Positions 8,648 to 16,799 of a stretch of 30,463 nucleotides of DNA are shown here, in pieces (within the stretch, counting starts at the first letter, position 1; every line of letters begins with the position of its first letter). Both the position numbers and the translations under genes were made by a program. Source of the stretch: JAEUTH01 sp044230205 (GTDB taxonomy: Bacteria; Bacteroidota; Bacteroidia; AKYH767-A; OLB10); contig JBGARN010000040.1 of NCBI GenBank assembly GCA_044230205.1, forward strand, positions 1-30,463. The letters run 5' to 3'. The notes beneath the pieces were generated by a model. It was not told where the DNA came from. It made no database searches and was given only the letters and a program-made list of their open reading frames with translations.

Positions 8648-10777
8648 TTAACTTAACAGGTTATAAGCTACGAAACTTGCCCCATAGGCCAATAAGCCCA
8701 TATATAAAAACTGGATTAAAGGTATCTTCCAGTTTCCTGTTTCGCGTTTTACCACAGCAAGTGTGCTCATACACTGCATGGAGAATGCATAAAACAACAT
8801 TAGCGAAACCCCGACAGCAAGCGAATAAAAAGGTTCACCGGTATCGCTGTTTTTTTCAGCAGCCATTTTCTCGCGCACGGTGAGTAAATCTTCATTATCC
8901 TTACCAACACTGTAAATTGTGCTCATGGTGCCTACAAAAACTTCCCTTGCAGCAAATGAAGTAATTAATGCAATACCTATTTTCCAGTCGAAACCTAACG
9001 GTTGAATTATTGGTTCAAGCACATGTCCCATTAAACCTGCATAAGATGATTCAAGTTTTTCAGCCTGCAGTTGCTGTTGAAGTAAAATGCTGTCTGCACC
9101 ATGCTGTGCAAATGCAGTTTCATATTTTTTTTCAATAGCCCGGTAAGCCGATGGTGGACCATAACTGGAAAGCACCCACAGTATTATTGCAATTGCTACA
9201 ATTACTTTTCCTGCATCAAATAAGAATACCTTAACTTTTTCCAGCATAGTATAAAGTACATTATTCCACCGCGGAGCCCTGTAAACAGGCATTTCCATTA
9301 TGTAATAGGATTTTTCCTCGGTTTTAATAACATACTTAAGTACGAGCGATACTGCCAGGGCAGCAAAAAAGCCTACCAGGTAAAGCATCATAAGTACCAG
9401 TCCGGGCAAATTGATAAATCCGAAAACAATTTTATCGGGTATTATCAATGCAATAAGCAAGGTATAAACAGGCAATCTTGCTGAGCAGCTCATTAAAGGC
9501 ACAACCAAAATAGTAATCAGCCTTTCTTTGCGATTCTGTATTGTACGTGTACTCATTATTGCAGGAACAGCGCAGGCAACTCCGCTTACCAATGGAATAA
9601 CACTGCGGCCATTAAGCCCGAATGTACGCATCAGCCTGTCCATGATAAAACTAACTCTGGCCATATACCCTGTATCTTCAAGTATGGCAATAAATGCAAA
9701 CAACAATGCAATCTGCGGAATAAAAATCACCACTCCGCCTAATCCTGCTAAAACCCCGTTAACAATCAAATCGTTAAGCATACCATCAGGTAAATGAGAT
9801 GACAGCCAACCACTGATAACAGCAAATGTACTGTCAACAAACTCCATAGGATATTTGGCCCAGGTAAAGATGGCCTGGAACAACACGAAAAGTATAGCAA
9901 GAAAACTTACATAGCCCCAGATACCATGTGTTAGAATTCTATCAAGCCTGCTGCTAAACGAAGTTTTATTCTGCAAAGCCGGATTGGTTACACAGGATTC
10001 AACAACTTTGCTTATTACTTTATAGCGCTCCAATGTTTCATACGACTGCGCAGCAGCTGCCTTAAATGACTGCTGCTCAAGTAATGCTGCAATAAAATTC
10101 TTTTCGGCAGGGTTACTTTTAATAAAGCTTACCTCAGTATAATTGTTGGCTATAAGAAAAGCTCCATAATTACTCTTAATTTTATACCTGTTTTTTATAG
10201 AATTAATCAGTTCAGGTGCAATGGCAGTGCAGTTATAAAAATCGTTTTCCCGAATTTTATTTTTTGAAACCATAGCCAGCTTTAGCTTGTCCACTCCTTC
10301 ATTACCGCGCGCGTTTATGCCCAATACTGTAATCCCTAATTCAGCTGAAAGTTTATTAAGATCTATCTGAAGTCCTGAAGCTTTAACCAGGTCGATCATA
10401 TTTACTGCAAGTATCATGGGTATATGCAGGTCAATAACCTGGCTGCAGAGAAATAATGAGCGCTTGATATTGGTGCCATCAGCTACAACAATAATAAGAT
10501 CAGGGTAATCTATATTATTGCTGTCGCACAGCACCAAAAATGGAATGAGTTCATCAGGTGATTTTGGATAAAGGCTATATGTACCCGGCAGGTCGGTAAT
10601 TTCTGCTATCACCTGCTCTCCATTTTCCGATCTTAGATTGGCAGTGCCTGTTTTTTTATCAACCGTAACTCCCGGAAAATTTGCAATCTTCTGATGCATT
10701 CCCGTAAGTGCATTAAACAAACTGGATTTTCCGCTGTTCGGATTACCTACTAATGCAACTTTTATCCTGGTACTCAA
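8648..10777 (-). CDS. feoB: Ferrous iron transporter FeoB
   Basis: A 709-residue Fe(II) importer of the inner membrane. The N-terminal G domain has G1 GNPNSGKS at 11-18, a G2/switch region NFPGVTVD at 33-40, G3 DLPG at 62-65 and G4 NMID at 126-129, the usual FeoB variant of NKxD. A helical linker follows. The membrane part has two gate motifs: SGVACAVPAIMSTRT with PLMSCSARLPVY, and later MQCMSTLAVVKRETG. The cysteines in both gates, often cited as Fe(II) ligands, are kept. Length is close to the family norm. The only plausible start is TTG 10777: a stop at 10805-10807 lies just upstream with no ATG or GTG between, and the G1 motif begins ten residues in. It is downstream of feoA by 178 bases. 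Confidence 0.95.
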   Translation of the reverse strand: MSTRIKVALVGNPNSGKSSLFNALTGMHQKIANFPGVTVDKKTGTANLRSENGEQVIAEITDLPGTYSLYPKSPDELIPFLVLCDSNNIDYPDLIIVVADGTNIKRSLFLCSQVIDLHIPMILAVNMIDLVKASGLQIDLNKLSAELGITVLGINARGNEGVDKLKLAMVSKNKIRENDFYNCTAIAPELINSIKNRYKIKSNYGAFLIANNYTEVSFIKSNPAEKNFIAALLEQQSFKAAAAQSYETLERYKVISKVVESCVTNPALQNKTSFSSRLDRILTHGIWGYVSFLAILFVLFQAIFTWAKYPMEFVDSTFAVISGWLSSHLPDGMLNDLIVNGVLAGLGGVVIFIPQIALLFAFIAILEDTGYMARVSFIMDRLMRTFGLNGRSVIPLVSGVACAVPAIMSTRTIQNRKERLITILVVPLMSCSARLPVYTLLIALIIPDKIVFGFINLPGLVLMMLYLVGFFAALAVSLVLKYVIKTEEKSYYIMEMPVYRAPRWNNVLYTMLEKVKVFLFDAGKVIVAIAIILWVLSSYGPPSAYRAIEKKYETAFAQHGADSILLQQQLQAEKLESSYAGLMGHVLEPIIQPLGFDWKIGIALITSFAAREVFVGTMSTIYSVGKDNEDLLTVREKMAAEKNSDTGEPFYSLAVGVSLMLFYAFSMQCMSTLAVVKRETGNWKIPLIQFLYMGLLAYGASFVAYNLLS

Positions 10778-10955
10778 ATCAGTTTTCCTGTTATTGGGTT
10801 GAACCTATGCAGCTACATTAACTGCAGCATTTAAAAATCAAGTTGAATGATTAATTGTTGTAAGAAAAAAAAATTTACCTGCATTTAAAACTGAAAGAAA
10901 AAGTCATTAATGCAATTATCTGCTTTAAGTTGCGATTAAATTATCCTGAAACCTG

Positions 10956-11183
10956 TTACGAATTGTACTTAACAACAATCACTGTTTCAGCTTCTTCCAT
11001 CCGTAAGCTTAATGTGTAATTGGCAACTTTAACAGCTACCGGGCAGCCTAAAGGTGCATGGCGTGAAACTCTTATTTTTTCACCCGGCAAACAGCCCATC
11101 TCCATTAATTTCAGCTTTGTTTCCTCATTGGTAAATGAGTCAATAATGGCTGTTTCACCTTTCAATAGTTCTGATAATTTCAT
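10956..11183 (-). CDS. feoA: Ferrous iron transport protein FeoA
   Basis: A 75-residue SH3-like protein that assists FeoB at the cytoplasmic face. The pattern MKLSELLKGETAIIDSF, KLMEMGCLPGEKIRV, APLGCPVAVKV and YTLSLRMEEAETVIV is the full FeoA domain. ATG 11183 gives the usual family length and is preceded by GGGGAG six bases upstream, one of the few Shine-Dalgarno-like sites in this window. An in-frame ATG at 11255 would add 24 mostly charged residues (QKQKLKERELSKKD...) and cannot be excluded. A consensus promoter and an inverted repeat lie upstream. feoB follows after 178 bases with no strong feature between, and the two are expected to be iron-regulated together. Confidence 0.9.
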   Translation of the reverse strand: MKLSELLKGETAIIDSFTNEETKLKLMEMGCLPGEKIRVSRHAPLGCPVAVKVANYTLSLRMEEAETVIVVKYNS

Positions 11184-11298
11184 TCTTACTCCCCTTTCAG
11201 GTTTTCCTAAATCTTTTTTTGATAATTCTCTTTCCTTCAGTTTTTGTTTCTGCATTTACATCGATGCCTTGAATTCACACAACTTATACCCTCAATGC

Positions 11299-11313
11299 AT
11301 TATTTAGAATAAT
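11299..11313 (-). promoter_or_regulatory. Inverted repeat, candidate metal-regulator site
   Basis: ATTATT-CTA-AATAAT, a perfect 6-3-6 inverted repeat just after the predicted feoA transcription start. The position suits a repressor such as Fur or a DtxR-type protein, but the sequence is pure AT-type in its arms and could be chance in AT-rich DNA. Confidence 0.3.
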
Positions 11314-11326
11314 TCAAAATAGTGCT

Positions 11327-11357
11327 CAAACCTAATTAATTTTAAACTTGAACCAAA
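11327..11357 (-). promoter_or_regulatory. Bacteroidota consensus promoter for feoA
   Basis: On the - strand, TTTG at 11357-11354 (-33 box) is followed after exactly 19 bases by TAGGTTTG at 11334-11327, a full match to the TAnnTTTG -7 box. Transcription would start near 11320, giving a leader of about 65 bases to ATG 11255 or 137 bases to ATG 11183. Confidence 0.6.
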
Positions 11358-11528
11358 GTATTTAAACAATTTTTAAGAATACGAATTTCAGCTAAAGGCT
11401 AATCTGATTATATGACGGGAATCATAGTAATGGATAACCAATAGGAAATGAACATATCCACTGGCCTTTTGTTTAAACAATTGTTGATAGTTTTATCCAT
11501 ACCAAATTCTGGCCTTGAGCAATGCTTT

Positions 11529-11536
11529 TACTTTTG
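11529..11536 (+). promoter_or_regulatory. -7-like element upstream of OmpA gene
   Basis: TACTTTTG matches TAnnTTTG exactly and lies 21 bases before the ATG at 11557. No good TTTG is found 19-21 bases upstream; TCTG at 11508-11511 is the nearest partner. The call rests on the -7 box alone. Confidence 0.3.
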
Positions 11537-11556
11537 GCAAAATCAAAAATTGAACA

Positions 11557-12552
11557 ATGAAGAATTTACTTTTACTTTTAGCTTTTACCGTTTTATGCTT
11601 TTCAGCATGTGTGCCTGCAAAACAATACAACGATTTAAAACATAAACAGGAGGCCTGCGAGGCTGATATGAACCGGCTTAATGCCGAAAATCTTGCTTTA
11701 ACTACCAAGAGCAGGGAGCTGGAATTGCAAGTGGAAAAACTTACGGCTGAAACTGATCAGCTTCAAAAAAAAATAGATGATAAATCGCAGGTTCTTAAAT
11801 CACTTCAGGATGAATATAAAAACCTGAATGACAGCTATAACCGGATGGTTGAAGAAAACAAGCGTACTATAAACAGCAAAGATGATGAAACAAAAAAGGC
11901 ACTCGCTAAACTGCAATTTACGCAGGAAGAACTTTTCAAAAGACAGGATGAACTAAAACAACTTACTGCCGAGTTGAATCTAAAAAAGAAATCGCTTGAT
12001 GATGCCACTGCTGCACTCGAAGCCCGCGAAGCTAAAGTTGCCGAGCTTCAGCGAATCTTAAATGAAAAAGACAGTGCTGCTAATGCATTAAGAAAAAAAG
12101 TTACTGAAGCTTTAGTTGGATTTAATAATAATGGTTTAACCATTCAACAGCGTGGTGGCAAAGTATATGTAAGCATGGAAGAAAAATTATTGTTTGCATC
12201 AGGAAGCACCGAAGTAGATCAGAAAGGAGTGCAGGCATTAAAACAACTTGCTAAAGTATTGGAAGAAAATAAAGACATTAATGTAATGGTTGAAGGCCAT
12301 ACAGATAATGTTCCTATTGCCGGGGGGCCAATTAAAGATAACTGGGATTTGAGCGTATTGCGTGCAACATCAGTTACAAAAATAATTTTATCAGGTGGAA
12401 AAATTAATTCAACACGTATTACCCCATGCGGAAGAGGCGAGTTTACACCGGTAGCTAAAAATGATACACCTGAAAACCGTAAGAAAAACCGCAGAATTGA
12501 AGTTATACTTACCCCTAAACTGGACGAAATTTTAAAAGTGCTGGAAAACTAA
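11557..12552 (+). CDS. OmpA-family lipoprotein with long coiled coil
   Basis: A 331-residue envelope protein. The lipoprotein signal ends LCFSAC with Cys18 as the lipidation site. Residues about 28-185 are a nearly continuous coiled coil rich in Glu, Lys, Leu and Gln. Residues about 203-320 are an OmpA/MotB peptidoglycan-binding domain: LLFASGSTEVDQKG, VEGHTDNVPI with Asp250, NWDLSVLRA with Arg269 (Asp/Arg being the usual diaminopimelate-contacting pair), and NRKKNRRIEVIL. The protein would tether an outer or inner membrane anchor to the cell wall across the periplasm, the coiled coil acting as spacer. The signal peptide start at ATG 11557 is clear. It is divergent from feoA; the next gene is 82 bases downstream. 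High confidence in domains, none on a specific partner. Confidence 0.9.
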   Translation: MKNLLLLLAFTVLCFSACVPAKQYNDLKHKQEACEADMNRLNAENLALTTKSRELELQVEKLTAETDQLQKKIDDKSQVLKSLQDEYKNLNDSYNRMVEENKRTINSKDDETKKALAKLQFTQEELFKRQDELKQLTAELNLKKKSLDDATAALEAREAKVAELQRILNEKDSAANALRKKVTEALVGFNNNGLTIQQRGGKVYVSMEEKLLFASGSTEVDQKGVQALKQLAKVLEENKDINVMVEGHTDNVPIAGGPIKDNWDLSVLRATSVTKIILSGGKINSTRITPCGRGEFTPVAKNDTPENRKKNRRIEVILTPKLDEILKVLEN

Positions 12553-12634
12553 GTTTCGGACTTGAATATATATTGCAGCATATTTATTTTATGGACAATT
12601 CTACTTTTTAGTAAACAGTTATTTAGTTAGCCAA

Positions 12635-13786
12635 ATGAAAATAATTCTGTTTAGCGAAGAATTCGGGAATGCATTTACAACGTTTATTTATAATGAAGCA
12701 TTTGAATTAAAGAAACGCGGACATGAAGTTCTTTATTTATGTTGCAATAAAGTAAATAACTCCTCCTACCAATTTGATCGGGTTGAAGTGATTCCATTCA
12801 GGAGAAACCTGTGGACCAGGCGTTTGCATTACAGGCTGGTTAAATATGACCTGCTGATGAATTTTACCAACTCGTCTTTCGCAAAAAAACTCAACAAGCT
12901 AATTGATAATTTTAAACCTGATGCAATTCACTGTCACTTTGGTTCAGAGGCTTTATTGTTACTGGATAACCTGCATAATAGCAATATAAACGTCTTTGTT
13001 ACATTTCATGGATATGATGCATCGTTTAAACTGCAATGGAAGAGTTATATAAAAGCCTTACGGAACCATCTTTCCAGGAAGAATGTTTATCCGCTTTTTG
13101 TTAATCAGTATTTCAGAAACAACTTTGAAAAAATTTCAATTCCCGTTAAACAGTCATCTGTTATTAATTGTGGAATTGACAGCAGTTTGTTTAAACGCAA
13201 ATCAAATACTCTGAAGAAAGATCCTTTTATTTATTTGCAGGTAGCCGGTTTCTTTGATAAGAAAGGTCATTATTATACCATCCAGGCTTTTGCATTACTT
13301 TTAAAAAAACATAAGCAATTAAATGCCAAATTAATTCTGGCTGGCAATGGTCCGACACTTGAAGCTATTAAAAACCTTGTGAATCAGCTTCAGCTTAATG
13401 AACACGTAATTTTTCCAGGGCTTGTTGACAAAACGGGAGCTATTGCCTTAATGGAAAAAGCACATGCATTTGTTCACCACAGCATTGTTCCACCGGACAA
13501 CGATCATGAAGGAATACCTACAGCAATTATGGAAGCAATGGCAATGGAACTACCGGTTATTTCAACCTATCATAGCGGAATACCTGAACTTATTAAAGAT
13601 GGCATTAATGGATACCTTGTTAATGAAAAAGATATTGAAACCTATGCTGATAAAATGTGGGAGATCACCAATTGGAATTATCTTGATATTAACCGTAAGG
13701 TAATTGAAGAAAAATTTGAACTGCAGGAATACATCAGCAACCTTGAAAATATATTTTCAAAAAAACATCCATTTGAAAATATGTAA
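12635..13786 (+). CDS. Glycosyltransferase family 4 protein
   Basis: A 383-residue GT-B glycosyltransferase, probably acting at the inner membrane face in surface polysaccharide or glycolipid assembly. The N-terminal acceptor domain carries the nucleotide-domain start MKIILFSEEFGNAF and HCHFGSEALLLL at 99-110. The C-terminal donor domain has VAGFFDKKGH at 203-212, LILAGNGP at 233-240 and the EX7E motif EGIPTAIME with Glu292 and Glu300, typical of retaining GT4 enzymes that use nucleotide sugars. It resembles colanic-acid-type (WcaL-like) enzymes in overall layout, but donor and acceptor cannot be read from sequence. It stands alone, not inside a polysaccharide cluster, 82 bases after the OmpA gene and 168 bases before the TetR gene. 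Confidence 0.88.
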   Translation: MKIILFSEEFGNAFTTFIYNEAFELKKRGHEVLYLCCNKVNNSSYQFDRVEVIPFRRNLWTRRLHYRLVKYDLLMNFTNSSFAKKLNKLIDNFKPDAIHCHFGSEALLLLDNLHNSNINVFVTFHGYDASFKLQWKSYIKALRNHLSRKNVYPLFVNQYFRNNFEKISIPVKQSSVINCGIDSSLFKRKSNTLKKDPFIYLQVAGFFDKKGHYYTIQAFALLLKKHKQLNAKLILAGNGPTLEAIKNLVNQLQLNEHVIFPGLVDKTGAIALMEKAHAFVHHSIVPPDNDHEGIPTAIMEAMAMELPVISTYHSGIPELIKDGINGYLVNEKDIETYADKMWEITNWNYLDINRKVIEEKFELQEYISNLENIFSKKHPFENM

Positions 13787-13873
13787 GCTCAGTCAAAAGC
13801 AATACTATAATTTTAAAAAAAACCAGTCTGCGAAAGGTCTATTTGCATTAAAATGTTCTTTACTAAGTAATTT

Positions 13874-13897
13874 TATTTTAATCAATTGATTAAAATA
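13874..13897. promoter_or_regulatory. 24-bp perfect palindrome, probable TetR operator
   Basis: TATTTTAATCAA at 13874-13885 is followed directly by its exact reverse complement at 13886-13897. The element ends one base before the -33 TTTG of the predicted tetR promoter and lies 57 bases before the ATG. TetR-family proteins usually bind palindromes of this size beside their own promoter. There is no loop and no T-run, so it is not a terminator. Confidence 0.55.
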
Positions 13898-13930
13898 TTT
13901 GTTTAATTCAAAACTTGTTGTTTTACTTTG
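13898..13930 (+). promoter_or_regulatory. Predicted promoter of the tetR-efflux operon
   Basis: TTTG at 13898-13901 (-33) and TTACTTTG at 13923-13930 (-7, one mismatch to TAnnTTTG), separated by 21 bases. Transcription would start near 13937, leaving a leader of about 18 bases before ATG 13955. The palindrome immediately upstream supports the location. Confidence 0.42.
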
Positions 13931-13954
13931 TACTTTTTTACAGCAAATCATAAC

Positions 13955-14566
13955 ATGCCAAAACAGAAAACAGCAGCGCAGCCGACAACAGAAGAGCGTA
14001 TTATTGCGGCTGCACAAAAAGTGTTTTTACGAAAAGGATTTTCTGCCACACGCACGCGCGATATTGCTGAGGAAGCGGGCATTAACCTTGCACTGCTTAA
14101 TTACTACTTCCGCAGTAAACAAAAACTTTTTGAACTGGTTATGCGCGAAAAATTTCAAAAATTAACCAGCCACATTGTTCCTGTTTTAAATAATAACACT
14201 ACATCACTCGAACAAAAAATTAAACTTATTATAGACAGTTATATTGAAGCTTTGTCTGAAAATCCTGACCTGCCCATTTTTGTTTTGAATGAACTTCGTA
14301 AAAAGAACTTCGAATTTTTACCTGGAATGCCAACCAATAAAATTTTTATGGAATCATCATTCTTCAGTCAGTTAAAAAAAAGAAGGGCCGATATCAACCC
14401 TGTTCAGTTTCTATTAACCCTGGTCGGAATGGTCATCTTTCCATTTATTGCACGACCAATGTTATTGGTAACAGGAATATCAACAGATAAAACATTTGTT
14501 AAACTGATTAATGAGAGGAAGGCATTAATACCTGTTTGGATGACAGCTATATTAAAATCAAAATGA
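13955..14566 (+). CDS. TetR/AcrR-family regulator of the efflux operon
   Basis: A 203-residue DNA-binding repressor. The N-terminal helix-turn-helix is clear: EERIIAAAQKVFLRKGFSATRTRDIAEEAGINLALLNYYFRSKQKLFELVM, residues about 13-63, with the TetR-type YYFRSK recognition end. The all-helical C-terminal half (about 75-200) would bind an unknown ligand and dimerise. ATG 13955 is chosen over an in-frame TTG at 13928 because the longer form would include the predicted transcription start. Its stop overlaps the next ATG (ATGA), so it is translated with the efflux genes. In E. coli the TetR protein CecR (YbiH) is encoded beside ybhGFSR and controls them; this protein has the same place and probably the same kind of job, including autoregulation at the 24-bp palindrome. 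Confidence 0.9.
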   Translation: MPKQKTAAQPTTEERIIAAAQKVFLRKGFSATRTRDIAEEAGINLALLNYYFRSKQKLFELVMREKFQKLTSHIVPVLNNNTTSLEQKIKLIIDSYIEALSENPDLPIFVLNELRKKNFEFLPGMPTNKIFMESSFFSQLKKRRADINPVQFLLTLVGMVIFPFIARPMLLVTGISTDKTFVKLINERKALIPVWMTAILKSK

Positions 14567-15828
14567 GAAATGCAATGAGACCATTCTTTATACTAATAGT
14601 ATTGTGCAGTATAACTTTGTCTGTTAATGCACAATTAAATATTGACACCTGCCAGCAACAGGCAAGGGCTAATTACCCTATGATAAAACAATATGACCTA
14701 ATTAATAAATCAACAGAATATACTGTTTCCAATGCCAACAAAGCTTACCTGCCTCAGATAAGCATTAACGGTATAGGTGCATATATTATTAAAGGCCTGC
14801 CTGAATTCACATTGCCTGGTCAAACTCCGCCCGAACGGGATAATTTCCAGTTTATAGGAATTGCACAGATTAATCAAACCATTTGGGATGGTGGTGCCAC
14901 AGGAAATCAGAAAGAAATTACCAAAGCCAATGCCGAGGTTGAAAAATCAAGCATTGAAGTATCGTTGCAGTCAATTCGCGAGCGGGTAAACCAAATGTTC
15001 TTTGGAATACTTGTGATTGATGAGCAGTTAAAACAACTTAATATTTTAAATGATAATCTTAATCTCAATTACAACAGACTAAAGCTTTCAAAGGATAACG
15101 GGCTGGCTTTACAAACTGATGCAGATGAACTTAAATCTGAAATTCTGACACTGGAACAAAGAAAAATTGAATTCCAATATACACGAAGTGCCTATGTTCA
15201 AATGTTGTCGTTGCTTACGGGTGTTAAGCTTAATGAAAATGTAAAACTTGAAACTCCGGTAATAATTGAAACTAACTCCATGCTGAGTAACAACCGGCCT
15301 GAAATTAAGCTATACAATAATCAGATAAAGCTTATTGAAGCACAGTCCAACATTTCTAAAGTTTATAATATGCCCAAAATTGGTTTAATAGGTGCAGGCA
15401 TTTTAATTGAACCCGGGCTTAATTTCGCTACATCTAATCTTAACAGCCTGGCCATTGCCGGATTAAGTTTATCATGGAACACAGGCGGTATTTATAAATC
15501 CTCAAACAATAAAAACATTGACAAATTAAAAACCGACCGAATCAACAATCAAATAGAAACCTTCCTATTCAATAACAATCTTCAGCTTACCCAAACTTCC
15601 GGAGAATCAGAAAAATATAAAGCCCTGATTGCAAAGGATGATGAAATTATCCTGCTAAAAAATTCAATCAGCCGCGACTATCAATTGCGATATGATAACG
15701 GAATGTGTTCAATGAATGACCTTATACAATCCATGAATAAAGAAAGTGAGGCTAAAGGTAACCGGGCATTACACAATGTTCAATTGCTTATGAGCCAGTA
15801 TAATTATAAAACCATAAATGGTAATTAA
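14563..15828 (+). CDS. TolC-family outer-membrane efflux protein
   Basis: A 421-residue outer-membrane channel. A signal peptide (MRNAMRPFFILIVLCSITLSVNAQ) is followed by the OEP pattern: LNIDTCQQQARANYPMIKQY near the mature start, then two related halves with long heptad-type helices (residues about 120-190 and 340-410) and short beta segments such as ISINGIGAYI and NFQFIGIAQINQTIWDGG. Such proteins trimerise into a barrel with a periplasmic tunnel and dock onto an adaptor. The ATG at 14563 overlaps the TGA of the regulator; ATG 14575 is an in-frame alternative. The adaptor gene starts 18 bases later. Presence of a dedicated TolC inside the operon differs from E. coli, where the single tolC is elsewhere. 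Confidence 0.9.
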   Translation: MRNAMRPFFILIVLCSITLSVNAQLNIDTCQQQARANYPMIKQYDLINKSTEYTVSNANKAYLPQISINGIGAYIIKGLPEFTLPGQTPPERDNFQFIGIAQINQTIWDGGATGNQKEITKANAEVEKSSIEVSLQSIRERVNQMFFGILVIDEQLKQLNILNDNLNLNYNRLKLSKDNGLALQTDADELKSEILTLEQRKIEFQYTRSAYVQMLSLLTGVKLNENVKLETPVIIETNSMLSNNRPEIKLYNNQIKLIEAQSNISKVYNMPKIGLIGAGILIEPGLNFATSNLNSLAIAGLSLSWNTGGIYKSSNNKNIDKLKTDRINNQIETFLFNNNLQLTQTSGESEKYKALIAKDDEIILLKNSISRDYQLRYDNGMCSMNDLIQSMNKESEAKGNRALHNVQLLMSQYNYKTINGN

Positions 15829-15846
15829 CTTCAAAAAAATTCAGTT

Positions 15847-16740
15847 ATGAAAAGTTACTTCCTAAAATTTTTGTCATTGAGCTTACTGTTTGCTGCGTGC
15901 AAAAATGGAAACGATAAGCCGGATGCTTCAGGTTCATTTGAGGCTGTTGAAACAATTGTTTCAGCAGAAGTAAACGGAAAAATTCTTGAACTGAATGTTG
16001 AAGAAGGAGAAGTATTAAAGCAAATGCAGAGGGTTGGATATATAGACAGTACACAATTATACTTCAATAAAATGCAACTGGTGCAAAACCGCAAAGCCAT
16101 ACTCAGCGGAATGCCCGATGTAAAAACACAACTTGAAGTATTGTACAAGGAACTCAATAATGCCTTAAGCGACAAGCAACGCATAGAAAACCTGGTTAAA
16201 GGCAATGTTGCATCGCAAAAACAATTAGATGATGCTAACACAAGAATTGCTGTATTGCAATCGAAAATCGCAGCGCAAAAAAGCACCTTAACCAGCAATA
16301 CATCAACCATTACAGAACAAAGCAATACAGTAGAAATACAACTGGCACAGGTGGAAGATCAGCTGCGCAGGTGCATCATTAACAATCCTGTTAACGGAAC
16401 GGTACTGACTAAATATGCAAATGCTTATGAAATGACTTCCGCTGGCAAACCTCTTTATAAAATAGCTGATCTGAACAACATCATACTTCGTGCATACATA
16501 ACAGGCAACCAGTTAAGCACAATAAAACTCAACCAGAAAGTAAAAGTGCTTACAGATGATGGCAAAGGAGTAATGAAGGAAACAGAAGGAATAATAACCT
16601 GGATAAGTGACAAGGCTGAATTTACCCCAAAAACAATCAGGACTAAAGATGAGCGGGCTAACCTGGTATATGCCATAAAAATAAATGTTAAGAATGACGG
16701 CACGTATAAAATTGGAATGTACGGTGAAATAAAACTCTAA
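15847..16740 (+). CDS. HlyD/YbhG-like periplasmic adaptor lipoprotein
   Basis: A 297-residue membrane fusion protein. The N-terminus is a lipoprotein signal ending LLFAAC with Cys18 as the likely lipidated residue, where many HlyD proteins have a membrane helix. A first lipoyl-like half (VETIVSAEVNGKILELNVEEGEVLKQMQRVGYID, about 34-67) is followed by a helical hairpin of about 100 residues (VKTQLEVLYKELNNALSDKQR to QSNTVEIQLAQVEDQL). The second lipoyl half then follows (IINNPVNGTVLTKYANAYEMTSAGKPLYKIADL) and a beta-barrel part. It would bridge the ABC permeases to the TolC protein encoded 18 bases upstream. Overall layout matches E. coli YbhG. The following ATPase gene is 59 bases downstream. 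Confidence 0.9.
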   Translation: MKSYFLKFLSLSLLFAACKNGNDKPDASGSFEAVETIVSAEVNGKILELNVEEGEVLKQMQRVGYIDSTQLYFNKMQLVQNRKAILSGMPDVKTQLEVLYKELNNALSDKQRIENLVKGNVASQKQLDDANTRIAVLQSKIAAQKSTLTSNTSTITEQSNTVEIQLAQVEDQLRRCIINNPVNGTVLTKYANAYEMTSAGKPLYKIADLNNIILRAYITGNQLSTIKLNQKVKVLTDDGKGVMKETEGIITWISDKAEFTPKTIRTKDERANLVYAIKINVKNDGTYKIGMYGEIKL

Positions 16741-16799
16741 CCGTTATGCTGTATACTTAATTATATCACAGGTCATTTCATTACAGCCTTAATATTCAG

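Larger units (their letters stand above)
11256..11556. other. Divergent intergenic region between feoA and OmpA gene
   Basis: About 300 bases without a gene, or about 370 if feoA starts at 11183. It holds the feoA promoter (11327-11357), a short inverted repeat (11299-11313) and a weak -7-like element for the OmpA gene (11529-11536). Small open frames here, such as those around 11448-11645 on the + strand, lack family features and overlap the OmpA gene. No RNA gene was recognised. Confidence 0.6.

Noticed and set aside
10778..10955. Possible small gene or riboswitch between feoA and feoB
   Set aside because: No conserved short ORF, no stable GC-containing stem and no promoter with both boxes was found.
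11020..11307. 95-codon + strand frame over feoA
   Set aside because: Antisense to the conserved FeoA domain and carries no family features.
13704..13889. 61-codon frame overlapping the end of the GT4 gene
   Set aside because: Out of frame with the glycosyltransferase, Lys/Asn/Leu-biased, and would cover the operator palindrome.
13874..13897. Palindrome read as a terminator of the GT4 gene
   Set aside because: No loop, no GC core and no T-run; it abuts a promoter, so an operator is more likely.
15855..16325. Long open frame (156 codons) on the - strand inside the adaptor gene
   Set aside because: Fully antisense to a clear HlyD-family gene, Ser/Cys/Leu-rich translation without any domain; a coding-strand shadow.
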